DNA of 38,115 nt from Welwitschia mirabilis (lineage: Eukaryota; Gnetophyta; Gnetopsida; Welwitschiales): assembly GCA_051453625.1 (NCBI GenBank), contig JBOZIK010000001.1, positions 123,098,396 through 123,136,510 of the forward strand. Reading direction: 5' to 3'. Positions within the stretch are counted from its first letter, which is position 1. Each line of letters begins with the position of its first letter. A program made the position numbers and the translations under genes. Positions 20,591-31,100 of the stretch are shown piece by piece. Under the pieces are notes generated by a model. It did not search any database. It was not told the origin of the DNA and saw only the letters and a list, made by a program, of their open reading frames with translations.

Positions 20591-20769
20591 ATTTTGACCA
20601 TAACATCCTCATTATCATCTTTAAAAATCAGGCTTTAGTGGTTTTCAAAGTCATTCACATCCATGTTCACCACTCAGATTATGGTCAACATCAAAGTCAC
20701 TTTTAAAGATGATTAGTTATAGAAGGCTTGATATGAAAAGGATTTTTTAGCACACAATCAAATACCTCT

Positions 20770-21290
20770 ATAGGATCAGGCTAAAGAAGATGCTTAACAA
20801 GATATCAACATCAAATTAACAGAGATTATGTGCACATTTATAGGTTATTAACATAATAAGTTGGTTAATAACACCAAAACAAGCTACACCAACTTTTGTA
20901 CCTTATGGAATACATTCTACTTAAAGAATAATCTAGAGCTCTTGAATCATATTACTTGCATGAATAATTTGCATTATGAGAAAGGAAATATGAGATAATT
21001 AATTAGGTGGATGAAAGATGTCAATGCAAAGGTAGTAAATATTGATTTACAAAAACAAGTTTACAATCATTATGTCAATTTAATATGGTGTTATTTAGAG
21101 GATCCATCATTGCATAGCTATATTTTATTGCTACATAGTAGCAAGCAATTAAATAATACAATGTTTGATAGGCTCAATACGAATTTCATTTTCGCTAAAG
21201 TTCAATTTAACTTTATAGGATCTCCTTCCTTTGATGCTACATTCAAAGGTTCTCATTCTAATGGTCCTCCTTGTGAAAATACATAGTTTG
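20770..21290 (+). pseudogene. Copia gag remnant
   Basis: WNTFYLKNNLELLNHITCM followed by NNLHYEKGNM (near 20908-20995) matches the plant copia Gag pattern LW..L...Y..K.....L...L..L...EGN. After a TAA, the frame from 21011 stays open to 21286 and includes MKDVNAKVVNID, LHSYILLLHSSK and LNT-type repeats consistent with the rest of the domain (I..L.....P..Y......). Upstream, 20770-20905 fits the N-terminal part with stops. Gag forms the element's particle. Confidence 0.7.
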
Positions 21291-21379
21291 TAATCAAACC
21301 CTGTTTAGAAAAGAAAACACATCATGATAAGAGTAAGACTCTACAAGAATAGCCAAAACCAAAAAAAAAAACCATATTA

Positions 21380-21690
21380 GACTCAACAAAATAAGAAACA
21401 AGTTCAAAAAACCACAACTCCTAAGAAGAATAAGTATCATTACTTAAGATACAAAAGACAAGGTTATACTGTCAACTTCTATAGGATTCCTTGGAAAAAG
21501 ATATAGTCTAAACTTAATGCAAACATAGTCACTAAAGAATCTAGTTCCTTTGATGATGCTGATAGTTTTGAATCTAATACAGTATTTGAAAACTTTAAAT
21601 TTATTGGTATGAATGAGTACATACCTTATAATGAGACGTTGATTCTTGATACAGGTGTAGCTCTTCACATAACTTATTAGGTGATTATTT
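21380..21690 (+). pseudogene. Copia zinc knuckle and protease remnant
   Basis: KYHYLRYKRQGYTVNFY (near 21430-21480) is the C-x2-C-x4-H-x4-C nucleocapsid knuckle with its Cys residues replaced by Tyr. It is followed by an acidic spacer and ETLILDTGVALHITY (near 21636-21680), the copia aspartic protease block (W.LDTGAS.HM) with the catalytic DTG at 21648-21656 intact. The frame ends at TAG just after. Confidence 0.75.
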
Positions 21691-22179
21691 TTGAAAACTT
21701 TATCAAAGCACCGAGTTATGTTTATTTAGTAGACAGAACACTAGTTCTTATGAAAAGCTATGATTTAATTACTCTTAACTTAACATCTCTCTCTCCATAG
21801 ACTATTTCACATGTTCTATATGCTTCTTCTTTGAGGTCACATCTTTTATCACTTTCAACTCTATTATGAGAAGGTTACTCTATCTCTATGACAAAGAACT
21901 TAGGCGATTTTTATGATATTTATGATAGTTGTGTTAGAATGTGAGAAAATATCACCCATATTCATACTTATATCTGAATGTGAACGATCATTTGCACAGT
22001 TTCACAACATGAAATTTCTCCCTCTCTATTATGATATGTTCAAGTGGAAAATCCTACTCCCCATACATTGAATGCAATATGTGAGAATGGCCACTATGTT
22101 CTTTTGTCCCTTCCATAGGATTTTTCTTAGTGTGAATCTTATATTATGGGCAAGACAACTAGACAATGGTTTTTACTAA

Positions 22180-22560
22180 GTAAGTGGCATGTTGATTAAA
22201 AGCTTTTGCTCATTCATCATGATCTATGTGGACCTATGCTAGCTCCCATACTATAAGACTTTTGTTAATTCATATCATTTATTAATGATTATTCTTAAAT
22301 GATTTGGGTGTAATTCATCAAATCTAAATCGTAAACTTTACATAGATTCAAGATGTTTAAAACTAAAGTAAAAAATTAAACTAATTGCAAAATTAAAAGT
22401 TCTAACTTAAATAATGGTGGTGGATAGACATCTATTGACTTTAAGGACTTTTTCACTTCCTAAGAAATTTGACATTTAAAGAACTACATAGAGGCATCCC
22501 AATGAAATGGAATTACCAAGCGATTCAATCATACTATTATGTATATGACACGTTCAATGA
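22180..22560 (+). pseudogene. Copia integrase core remnant
   Basis: LLIHHDLCGPMLAP (near 22206-22247) matches LEL.H.DLCGPM and holds the first catalytic Asp. It continues with FISFINDYS, FIKSKS, and NNGGG where the family has SDNGGE, so the second catalytic Asp is lost. Then IDFKDFF and, after the QNG motif near 22500, ITKRFNHTIMYMTRSMM (matches ERKNRTIMEMARSML). Several stops interrupt it. Confidence 0.75.
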
Positions 22561-23230
22561 TGTGTTTCACTGGTTGTAAATCCTATCTTTAAGGTAAAAT
22601 AGTGAACATAGTAGTACATCTCAATAATTGTATTATTCAATACACTAAAAAGAAAATATCTCCAATTGAAAAGTGATATGAATACAAGCAAAAGTTACAC
22701 CATTTTCATATTTTTAGTTACGAATGCTATGCCCATATCCCAAGCAAACATCGTGAAAAATTTGGAGCACACGCTCACATTGACATCTTTGTGGGATATC
22801 TAATTAACCAGAAAGGTTATTAAGTGTATTCTCCAAGATCATCATAAGATTATTATTTATTATGATTTCATCTTTATAGAGGCTTTGAACAATGATTCTT
22901 AGCATGATCCTTTGAAGCTTTATCTTTTCTCTAATCTAGTGATCATATTATATGCTTAGTACCCCATGGTTAAGAGAAGAAATGTGGTTGCTAGTAATGC
23001 TTTAATTCCTTATATTATTACATCCACTTTGCAACCTATAAGACTTAAGTGATTTAATGCTCTTAGCATGCTTAAATACAGTTAATTCAGTACTACCTAG
23101 AGACGACATTGAAGTACCTAGGTAGTTTAATCTCCAAGATACTCATGATAATGATAATGATAAAATTAGAACTAAACATAGCTTGCATACATCTCAGATA
23201 ATGATGATGACAAGCTTCACTCGACCTTTA
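22561..23230 (+). pseudogene. Copia integrase C-terminal part and INT-RT linker, degenerate
   Basis: Weak similarity persists: AHIPSKHREKFGAHA and IFVGYL near 22730-22805 fit the copia block in which the integrase C-terminus is followed by A.F.GY. The rest of the linker carries many stops and short GATAATGATAATG-like simple sequence near 23145-23215. Confidence 0.5.
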
Positions 23231-23254
23231 ATGGTGAACCAATCTCATTTAATA

Positions 23255-23885
23255 ATGCCATTCAAAATTATAATTGGATAAAAGTCATGCAAGAAGATTA
23301 TACTCATCTTATTAAAAATGGTACTTGATACTTGGTACTGTTCCATTAGAATGCATAACATTACCTAAAAAATGGATCTTCTATAATAAATATAATGTAT
23401 ACAATGCCATTAAGTGACATAAAGCTTGACTTATTGATGTAGGTTGTTGATAGAAGATAGGACTTAACTATAATGAAGTCTTTATACCAATATCAAAATG
23501 GGCTATCATCAGAATAGTGATTACTTGAGTAACATAATGAAAATTAAAGATTCGTCAATTGGACATAAACACTACCTTTCTCTATAAATATTTAAAAGAA
23601 GAAATTTACATGAAATGATCAAAGGGGTTTAAAATCAAAGGTAAAGAACATAAGGTATGTATATTAATCAAGTCTTTATATGGGCAAAGAACAAGTATCA
23701 AGAGCATGGTATACTAAGCTTGCAAATTATGTCAGTTTCATTAGATTTAGAATATGTAATTATTAAGATGTAGATGTCATGTTATTCAAAAAATGTAATG
23801 GATACAAATCTAAATATACAATGGTGTATGTAGATGATATGATAATAAGTGGAAGTAATGAAGAAGACGTGATAAGGATGAAAAA
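23255..23885 (+). pseudogene. Copia reverse transcriptase remnant
   Basis: WIKVMQEDYTHLIKNGT (near 23277) matches W..AM..E...L..N.TW. LPKKWIFYNKYN follows. Then NYNEVFIPISK (DY.ETFAPV), QLDINTTFLYKYLKEEIYMK (matches QMDV..AFL.G.L.EEVYM, first catalytic Asp kept), LIKSLYGQ (L.KSLYGLKQ), and VYVDDMIISGSNEEDV near 23824 with the catalytic DD. Stops occur between and within blocks. Confidence 0.82.
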
Positions 23886-23908
23886 ATGCTTTAAATAAAG
23901 CATTTAAG

Positions 23909-24168
23909 ATTTTTAATCTTGGATCACTCAAATTATATCTACGTGTAGAAATCATGTAGAAAAATAATGGAATATTCTTAGCACAAAAGATATGCATCAC
24001 AGATCTATTCTAAAGTTTGAACTAGAAAATGCAAAAGAAGTTATAATACCTTTAGAGAAAAATGGCAAGATATAAGCTGATAAAGACTCAAAACCTACAA
24101 ATAAAACTAAATACAGAAGAATAGTAGAAATCCTAGAAATACCATATGTTATTGGTATACTATCAAGA
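23909..24168 (+). repeat. 260-bp segment duplicated across the gap (left copy)
   Basis: Starts TTTTAATCTTGGATCACTCA and ends GGTATACTATCAAGA. Nearly the same sequence is found at 24473-24730, with about one difference per 25-40 bases. Confidence 0.85.
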
Positions 24169-24472
24169 NNNNNNNNNNNNNNNNNNNNNNNNNNNNNNNN
24201 NNNNNNNNNNNNNNNNNNNNNNNNNNNNNNNNNNNNNNNNNNNNNNNNNNNNNNNNNNNNNNNNNNNNNNNNNNNNNNNNNNNNNNNNNNNNNNNNNNNN
24301 NNNNNNNNNNNNNNNNNNNNNNNNNNNNNNNNNNNNNNNNNNNNNNNNNNNNNNNNNNNNNNNNNNNNNNNNNNNNNNNNNNNNNNNNNNNNNNNNNNNN
24401 NNNNNNNNNNNNNNNNNNNNNNNNNNNNNNNNNNNNNNNNNNNNNNNNNNNNNNNNNNNNNNNNNNNNNNNN
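24169..24472. other. Assembly gap (304 N) between duplicated segments
   Basis: The flanks are near-identical 260-bp copies, so the gap may join two alleles or repeat copies and not represent missing unique sequence. Confidence 0.85.
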
Positions 24473-24730
24473 TTTTAATCTTAGATCACTCAAATTATAT
24501 CTATGTGTAGAAATCATGTAGAAAAATAATGGAATATTATTAGCACAAAAGATATGCATCACAGATCTATTCTAAAGTTTGAACTAGAAAATGCAAGAGA
24601 AGTTATAATACCTTTAGAGAAAAATGGCAAGATATAAGCTGTTAAAGACTCAAAACCTACAAATAAAACTAAATATAGAAGAATAGTAGAAATCCTAGAA
24701 ATACCATATGTTATTGGTATACTATTAAGA
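24473..24730 (+). repeat. 260-bp segment duplicated across the gap (right copy)
   Basis: Right copy of 23909-24168, with substitutions such as TTAGATCACTC for TTGGATCACTC and CTATTAAGA for CTATCAAGA. Both encode the same copia stretch between RT and RNase H. Confidence 0.85.
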
Positions 24731-25275
24731 TATCTTCATGCACCTAAAGTTACTCATTTGAATGTTGTAAAAAGAGTACTAGTATACCTTAAAAAAGTCA
24801 AATATTTAGGTCTAAACTATAGTAGAAACTATTAATTCCTATTAAAGACATATTCTGATTTCGATTTTGCTAGCGAAACTGATACTTCATTATCAACATC
24901 AGGTATATCATGTTCTTGGGGGCATCACTCATGTCTTGACAATCAAAGTATTAAAAAACTATTACATGATCTTTGGCTGAGGAAAAATATACAGCTACTT
25001 CTGAGGTGTGTAGAGAAATTGAATAGCTAAGAAAATTTTTAGAAATAATAAACTTAAAATAGACTAAAGCAATAGAACTTTTTATTTACAATTAGTTAAT
25101 GACTTGCATAATAAAATATCTAGTGCATTATGACAAGACAAAACACTTTCATGTTAGGGTTCACAAAATTATCGAACTCATACAAAATGAAGTTATTATG
25201 CCTATATACTATCCGACAAGGGAGAAAACTACTGATATGCTTATAAAACTACTTGATCAAGAGAATTTATAGCAC
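24720..25275 (+). pseudogene. Copia RNase H remnant
   Basis: RYLHAPKVTHLNVVKRVLVYL (split here for length: RYLHAPKVTH near 24730, then VVKRVLVYLK) matches RYM..P...H......RIL.YLKGT. It is followed by TYSDFDFASETDTSLSTSG near 24848 (matches YSDADWAG....R.STSGY, catalytic Asp kept), HDLWL/EKYTATS traces, YDKTKHFHVRVHKI near 25130 (matches H.RTKHI...HFI), PIYYPTREKTTDMLIKLL near 25200 (matches V.T..Q.AD.LTK.L). Frameshifts occur near 24950. Confidence 0.78.
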
Positions 25276-25645
25276 TTCAAATCTACAATTATATTGATAA
25301 TGAGTTAATTTAAATTCATTTTTTTCTCTTACACATTATGTACTTCATTTGAATTTTTAGTCTTTACTTGAATTCACTCCTAAATCCTAACAATATGGGA
25401 TGTGTAGTATAATTTTGACTTAGTGCTATGGGATGTGTAGTACACTTTGTCCTAGCATTATGGAATGTGTAATACACATGATAATCTTATCTACTACAAG
25501 ATGTGTAGTAATAGATTAATTACATCTTTAATGAAGTAGTTACCTCACATGGCAACTCCTTTAAAGAGGCTTTATTGTAAGTTGCATTTGTAAAGTTTTC
25601 CACCAGGTACTCTTATTTTCCCTTGGAAGAAATCATATTTCCACA
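25276..25645 (+). other. Copia 3' untranslated region with GGGATGTGTAGTA repeats
   Basis: ATGGGATGTGTAGTA occurs near 25393 and 25428, with variants near 25461 (ATGGAATGTGTAATA) and 25500 (AAGATGTGTAGTAATA), about 35 bp apart. It is a short non-coding repeat upstream of the polypurine tract. Confidence 0.6.
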
Positions 25646-25657
25646 TTGAGGGGGAAT
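25646..25657 (+). promoter_or_regulatory. Copia polypurine tract
   Basis: GAGGGGGAAT lies directly before the TG start of the 3' LTR. In copia elements this purine run primes plus-strand synthesis. Confidence 0.75.
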
Positions 25658-25781
25658 TGCTAATGCTTATAATGTGCATCATGATCATGTACCTAGGGAA
25701 TCATAATAGAGAAAGGATAAATAAAATTGTTATTTTGGAAATATCTTGCTATATTTTTCTTACCCTCTTATTTTTAATAAG
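25658..25781 (+). repeat. Copia 3' LTR (124 bp)
   Basis: Starts TGCTAATGCTTATAATGTGC and ends TTTTTAATAAG; matches both ends of the interrupted 5' LTR. Divergence between the copies is substantial, which points to an old insertion. No clear target-site duplication was found. Confidence 0.7.
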
Positions 25782-26050
25782 TTCCTTTTGCAAAGAAAAA
25801 AAGGCACTCTCTAAGAAGTGTATCATATTTAGATAAATAGTGTAAATAAAAATGTGAAGAAGGCATAATATGAGATATATTTTCTATAGCTTTTCTATCC
25901 TTGATCTCTAACTCATTATTATAATAGTAAAATTCATCTAATAAGTCTAGCTTTTAAGTCCTCTTTAACCATAAAATATTTAACATACTATTAGAACTTT
26001 GATTTATTAGAGCATTTACAAAATGCCTTAAATACTTCTTAGGGTTCTTA
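25782..26050 (-). pseudogene. Ty3/gypsy RNase H tail (Athila/Tat-like), upstream half of split pol
   Basis: On the minus strand: MVKEDLKARLIR (25975-25940; matches L..KKDAKPRLIRW), a decayed ILLL block with CAA/GAA codons apparently turned to TAA, NELEIKDRKAIEN (25925-25885; matches EFDLEI.DKKG.EN), and LFFFAKG near 25800 just before the copia 3' LTR edge. In Athila/Tat pol proteins this RNase H tail is followed by the PWYADI..YL block, found here at 15072 on the other side of the copia. So 25782-26050 and 13960-15077 are two halves of one pol gene. Confidence 0.78.
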
Positions 26051-26159
26051 GGGAAGTTTTAAAACAAATGCCCTTTAAAGCTGTACCATAATTACTTTGA
26101 AGCTTTTACAATGTTTTTAAAACTACACTAAAAAATCACACAAAAATTCCTTAAAATCT

Positions 26160-26345
26160 CTCTATTAATGTGTTTATATAAATGACCTAAAAGGTCCTTT
26201 TTAGGGTACTTCTAAAAAAATACCCTGAAAGGAACCTTTTAAGATGCTTCTAAAAAATGTCCCAAAAGGTACTTTTTTAGGATGATTCTGAAAAATGCCC
26301 TAAAAGGTCCTAGGCTTTTAAGGCATTTAGTGAAAAATGACTTAA
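26160..26345. repeat. Tandem array of hairpin-forming CCTAAAAGGT-type units
   Basis: About four units of roughly 40 bp. GACCTAAAAGGTC (26184-26196) is an inverted repeat; CCTTTTTAGGGTA (26196-26208) pairs with TACCCTGAAAGG (26221-26232); CCTTTT near 26235 pairs with AAAAGG near 26264; ACTTTTTTAGG (26271-26281) pairs with CCCTAAAAGGT (26298-26308). Looser related sequence extends left to about 26030. It lies in the gypsy pol region, where more RNase H and RT would be expected, so it may be a small inserted element. Confidence 0.65.
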
Positions 26346-26586
26346 AAAATCTAATATCGGTTTACAAACATCAAGTTGTAATGTGAAATTCTACGATTTC
26401 ATAATACTACAATTACTCTGCACCTTTCTGTTCATAGAACTAGGATATCTCCATGAGTGGATGATGAGAAAAGTAATAACTCTAAAATCATGGTCCACGT
26501 AGCACTCTTAGTATGAAGCAATTATAATTGGAACATTTTTAATTACAAAGATATGACTTAAAGTCATGATTCATCATTTTCTACAT
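26346..26586. other. Non-coding stretch
   Basis: No gypsy RT similarity or other domain seen. Confidence 0.4.
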
Positions 26587-27144
26587 NNNNNNNNNNNNNN
26601 NNNNNNNNNNNNNNNNNNNNNNNNNNNNNNNNNNNNNNNNNNNNNNNNNNNNNNNNNNNNNNNNNNNNNNNNNNNNNNNNNNNNNNNNNNNNNNNNNNNN
26701 NNNNNNNNNNNNNNNNNNNNNNNNNNNNNNNNNNNNNNNNNNNNNNNNNNNNNNNNNNNNNNNNNNNNNNNNNNNNNNNNNNNNNNNNNNNNNNNNNNNN
26801 NNNNNNNNNNNNNNNNNNNNNNNNNNNNNNNNNNNNNNNNNNNNNNNNNNNNNNNNNNNNNNNNNNNNNNNNNNNNNNNNNNNNNNNNNNNNNNNNNNNN
26901 NNNNNNNNNNNNNNNNNNNNNNNNNNNNNNNNNNNNNNNNNNNNNNNNNNNNNNNNNNNNNNNNNNNNNNNNNNNNNNNNNNNNNNNNNNNNNNNNNNNN
27001 NNNNNNNNNNNNNNNNNNNNNNNNNNNNNNNNNNNNNNNNNNNNNNNNNNNNNNNNNNNNNNNNNNNNNNNNNNNNNNNNNNNNNNNNNNNNNNNNNNNN
27101 NNNNNNNNNNNNNNNNNNNNNNNNNNNNNNNNNNNNNNNNNNNN
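26587..27144. other. Assembly gap (558 N)
   Basis: The largest N-run in the window. Confidence 0.95.
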
Positions 27145-28180
27145 ATATAGGGAGAATACTATTACAATTCTTGAATATATCAATATATCTAACTCAAGAA
27201 TGATCAGCAAACTAGTACTCAGATCAGGAAGGATGGGTAACAAGTCAAATATGTGGTTTGTATTACTCAAAATGATAGATCCTATTATGAATGCTTCAAA
27301 TTAGGAAACGTTTGTTAAATTAGGTTCTTCAGTATTCTATGTGCTACATGTCATTATAATTGAGTAATCCACAAAGGATGTTAATCATCTTATAACGTAA
27401 ATATCATTGTAGCAATCAAGACTATAGTAGTAGAATGAAAAAAAGAATTTGTAACACAATCCATATGAGATAATGAACATACATTACTTTGTGCTACTAA
27501 TGATGATGATTGTCTAATAAATAAATGTAGAAAACACTTTATATATTCACATTTCAATGGAAATAAATAGACAAATAAATGATTTGTAATTTTACTAGCC
27601 ATGGTAAGGCATGAAAATAGAAGAATGCATCAAATGCCTAATCACACGGTTCATCCTTTTATAGTGGGAAAAAATACCATGTCCACTATACATCAAAAAA
27701 TATAGAAAATTAGCTAATATTATAATGTTATCATAATTTAAGAAATTACATGTAACATCTCTAAGACTTATAGATTTTTATTAAATTAAGAGATCAAATA
27801 TTGATGCTAGTAAAATTACCCATAGCAGTTGCATAAGAAACTAAATTTTTAAACACTCATAGCTAATGTTAGTATTTATTCAATTAGAATGGCATAAAGA
27901 AAAGAGTGGGAAAACCATTAGATACATGAACTGTAGTATGCAAATATTATCTCTATGAATGCTCCCCCTATAGCTTAACTTGGATGTCTAACCTAAAGGG
28001 TGATGTATATCTTGGAATGATTTGTAATAAATGAAATGTCCACTAGTTCACTTGACATAATCACTAGTGTTATAAGCTTTCTAGAACTTTTTGATACCTA
28101 TTGCACAAGCTTATGTTGCTATCTAGGAAGATTCAAATTTGCCTTATGCTTCTCCTCCGTTTCCTGAGTTTGATGGAATC
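27145..28180. other. AT-rich stretch, nothing recognised
   Basis: No domain or repeat recognised on either strand. A 70-codon minus-strand open frame (27390-27602) has no motif. Confidence 0.4.
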
Positions 28181-28189
28181 TGATTACTG

Positions 28190-31100
28190 TTATCACTTAG
28201 TTCACTTTTTTTGAAATTTCAATGACCTCTACAATCATGTTGGAAGATTTACATGCCACATCTTTACAACTAGCAACATAAAATGTATTGTTTATATATG
28301 TCTACAGACCTTCAATAGGGGTTATAATTCTACATGGGATGCTTGAAAGTAGTTTAATAAGGATTTATTAAATGATAGAAATAATAACTCTATCGCTTTA
28401 TAAAACATTTAATATAGAAACAATCAAATATCATGGTAATTTTCAAGCATGGATAGAACATTATTTGCAATAATGGCTAAAGAGTTGATTGTTTTTCTTT
28501 AAGAGGATTAAATGATGCATATTGTTCTTAACAAGTATAATGCCTTACCTTGCAGTGGCTCATGCTAGTTCTTGATGTTGAGAGAATAAATAATACCTTT
28601 CCCAATATTCCATAGAATTTTTCACTTGCATAATTATTAAAGATTTCCAAATGTATTTGCATAAAGAACAAGTGCTAAAAGGCCTAATCCACCTCTAATT
28701 CTTGTAATTTTCTTACCTAATTATAGATACTAAATGCTCTAACAAATAGTCATCATAGTTTACATCCATTCCTGATAATAAAAATTGGCAATCAAACCAA
28801 ACACCATGAATAACATCATCTCTCAATAAAATATCCTATGTTCTAATTAACAAGGAAGCCCACATTTTTAACAAAGTGGTTAAGTACCAAAATGATTTAA
28901 AAACATGAAAACTTCTTTTATCTCATACATGAAAGCCATGGCCTTCATCACTTAAATGAAACTTCAAATCCAAACCTATCTTATAAAATAAGATACAAGA
29001 AAAGTACCCAATTTTAAAAGATCAACCACAACATCTACAAAAGAGCCATAGTTATGTGGTATGTCTAATTAAAAAAATGCATCACAATTTGATATAATGT
29101 ACTTTCAAATTGTCAAATTAATAGAAAAATGTTAACATCATGTTATGTATATAGAATGGAAAAGCAATATAAACATTTAATTGCCCTTAAAAGTGCTAGG
29201 CACTTCTATTTGTTTTAGCTAGAATATAGTAGTTAGTAAAAGTGAAAACTCCATTAACACTTATATGAGAACATGTTGTAGTAGGTGAGAATATGTTGTG
29301 GACATATAAAGAGGAGGAAATAGAGGAGGAAATATATGAGCTTTCTTATGAAAATATTTCAATCATTTGATTAGGAAAAATTAAGTTTTGTATCCTTATA
29401 AAACTATTGAAGGTAGTTAGGGTGAAGCATCAAATTATTTATAAAAACCAAATCAAGTAGAAGTGTTAATGAAGTTGGAGCAAGTTGAATGATTTTAAAA
29501 ATAATATGTGGTGCATCTGTTATGCAATTGAGCATTTCCATGATTGTACTAATGGTTAGAACCCCAAAAGAAAGTTGACAATAGAGTCATAACCCATGAA
29601 TATAATTAATCTAACATCATAATCAAAGAACATATCAAAATCTTACATTTAAATTTATGATTTGATCTTCTAGAAACTTTTGATGGCTTAAAAAAATTAT
29701 CAAATTTGTTTTAAGATGCATATAATCTTAGTTTCAGATCATTTAAAGCAATAGACAGTACCTTGAATACATGCATAGAAGCACAAGAAGACTCGTACAT
29801 CATCAAACTTGAATCTACGACATTTAAGTCAATAACTTGCATAGTAGAGGTTGAAATTTTTAAAATAATATAAGAGCATTTATTTCATTTTCAATCTCAG
29901 TAGAAAGAATAACATTAGGGTTTTCTACACTATAATTAGTATTGTTTTGCATGCAATCTCATCATTATTGTTTTGTTTTTGACAAATATATTCAAAAAGC
30001 TTATGAAACTCTTCTTTGATCCATCCTACGATAATTGATCTTTTCAAAACTAAAGAACAAATCACCAACTATGAATAAAACAAGAATAGTAAATAGTCTA
30101 AAGTAAGAATTCAAATGCTCTTAAGAAAATATTTATCATGCAAGGTACATGGTTACTTGATGAGATTGAGTGTGTGGTGCCATCTTCTAACTTGTAGTTT
30201 AGGATAACTGCATCACATTCACTTTCTTAAAGTTGATGTACTACAAATGCATATGCATAAATATGCCACATAATAAACCAACTAGATTATGTACCTGTGA
30301 ATGAAATTTTTTTTAATAATTTGAAGAGTCAAGTTTATGAAATGTGTGTCTTTTCATTAGGTTGACTTTTCATAGTCATTGAGAGTTCTGACACTTGTAA
30401 AATGGTTAGGCATTATAGAATTTAATGTTGAAAAGCCCAGTGTAGTTCTAGCTTATCATACTCTAAAGAACATAAATACTAGATCTTGTTCATCCTTTGG
30501 AAATGAGTTCTTAGCAATTATGGAGGGGCATGTTTATAGGTACAGTCCTTCGTTCTAAATGGTCTTAAGGCAATTTCTGATTTATGGGTTATTGATATTC
30601 CTGGAATATATCAAAATAATCATAGTAAAACTAAATCTAGATGGGTTCATTTAGCTATCTTTGTAATAGTCAATTATAATTATGAATTAATATAATAAAT
30701 ATACATGATAAAAAATGAAAAATTAGTGGCAAATAACTAACAATAATGGAAGAATCTCTGTGTGAGTAGTTTATACCTTTGGCTTCATAGCTTCATGGGC
30801 TTTGGAACTACAATCTTTTCTAATACAATCATCCTGCCTCTGTGGATGGATAATACCTTGTTTCAAAAGAGCAAGTAATTTTTAGAAAATCAAACATTTG
30901 GATAAAAAGACAAAACACCTATCAGCAAAATAACATTTACTAATAAGAGCAAATAATGCAACATAGAAATCATATTGGAATTCATAGTATATATGAAAAA
31001 TGATTCACATATATGGATGTTATTAATAGATAAAAAAATTTTAAAAGTATCTTCTCTGCATGACCTTCATAAAGAAAGGCCTATTATTAAACAATCATAG

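Larger units (their letters stand above)
17838..20760 (+). other. Over-long copia leader region, no recognised gene
   Basis: About 2.9 kb lie between PBS and gag, where copia elements normally have a short leader, so unrecognised insertions are likely. Open frames at 17900-18121 and 18817-19155 (+) encode Phe/Ser/Leu-rich peptides without motifs. Three degenerate repeats occur at 20279-20590, and a minus-strand open frame at 19888-20124 is listed separately. Confidence 0.45.
15078..25781 (+). mobile_element. Ty1/copia retrotransposon, decayed, nested inside a gypsy pol
   Basis: The element shows, in order on the + strand: 5' LTR start TGCTAAGGCTCATAATACAC (15078), insertion inside that LTR, LTR end at 17825, PBS TGGTATTAGAGC (17826-17837), gag (20.77-21.29 kb), zinc knuckle, protease DTG (21648), integrase (22.19-22.56 kb), RT (23.26-23.87 kb), gap, RNase H (24.72-25.27 kb), polypurine tract (25646-25657) and 3' LTR (25658-25781). 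Ends of the two LTRs match (TGCTAA..CATCATGATCA and TGGAAATATCTTGC...AATAAG). The order gag-PR-INT-RT-RH identifies copia and not gypsy. Every domain carries stops. The internal part (7.8 kb) is longer than usual, so additional insertions are likely between PBS and gag. Confidence 0.85.

Noticed and set aside
20580-20720. TGACCATAA / TTATGGTCA and ATCATCTTTAAAA / TTTTAAAGATGAT inverted pairs as a hairpin
   Set aside because: The two pairs are in the order A-B-A'-B' and so cannot form one stem together; likely chance in AT-rich DNA.
23255-23885. YVDDM reverse transcriptase as an endogenous plant pararetrovirus
   Set aside because: It is preceded by copia integrase and followed by copia RNase H, PPT and LTR; no viral movement or coat protein is present.
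15050-25800. Target-site duplication for the copia insertion
   Set aside because: The bases next to 15078 (ATTTT) and after 25781 (TTCCT) do not match; too diverged or ends misplaced.
7640-26050. Gypsy gag (7.6-9.4 kb) and gypsy pol (14-26 kb) as one element
   Set aside because: On the minus strand gag must lie upstream, at higher coordinates than pol. Here it lies downstream, so they belong to different insertions or a rearranged locus.
24146-27270. Long open frames spanning N-runs (also at 6950, 37383-37902 and 36391)
   Set aside because: They consist mostly of unknown residues from N; they are not evidence of coding.
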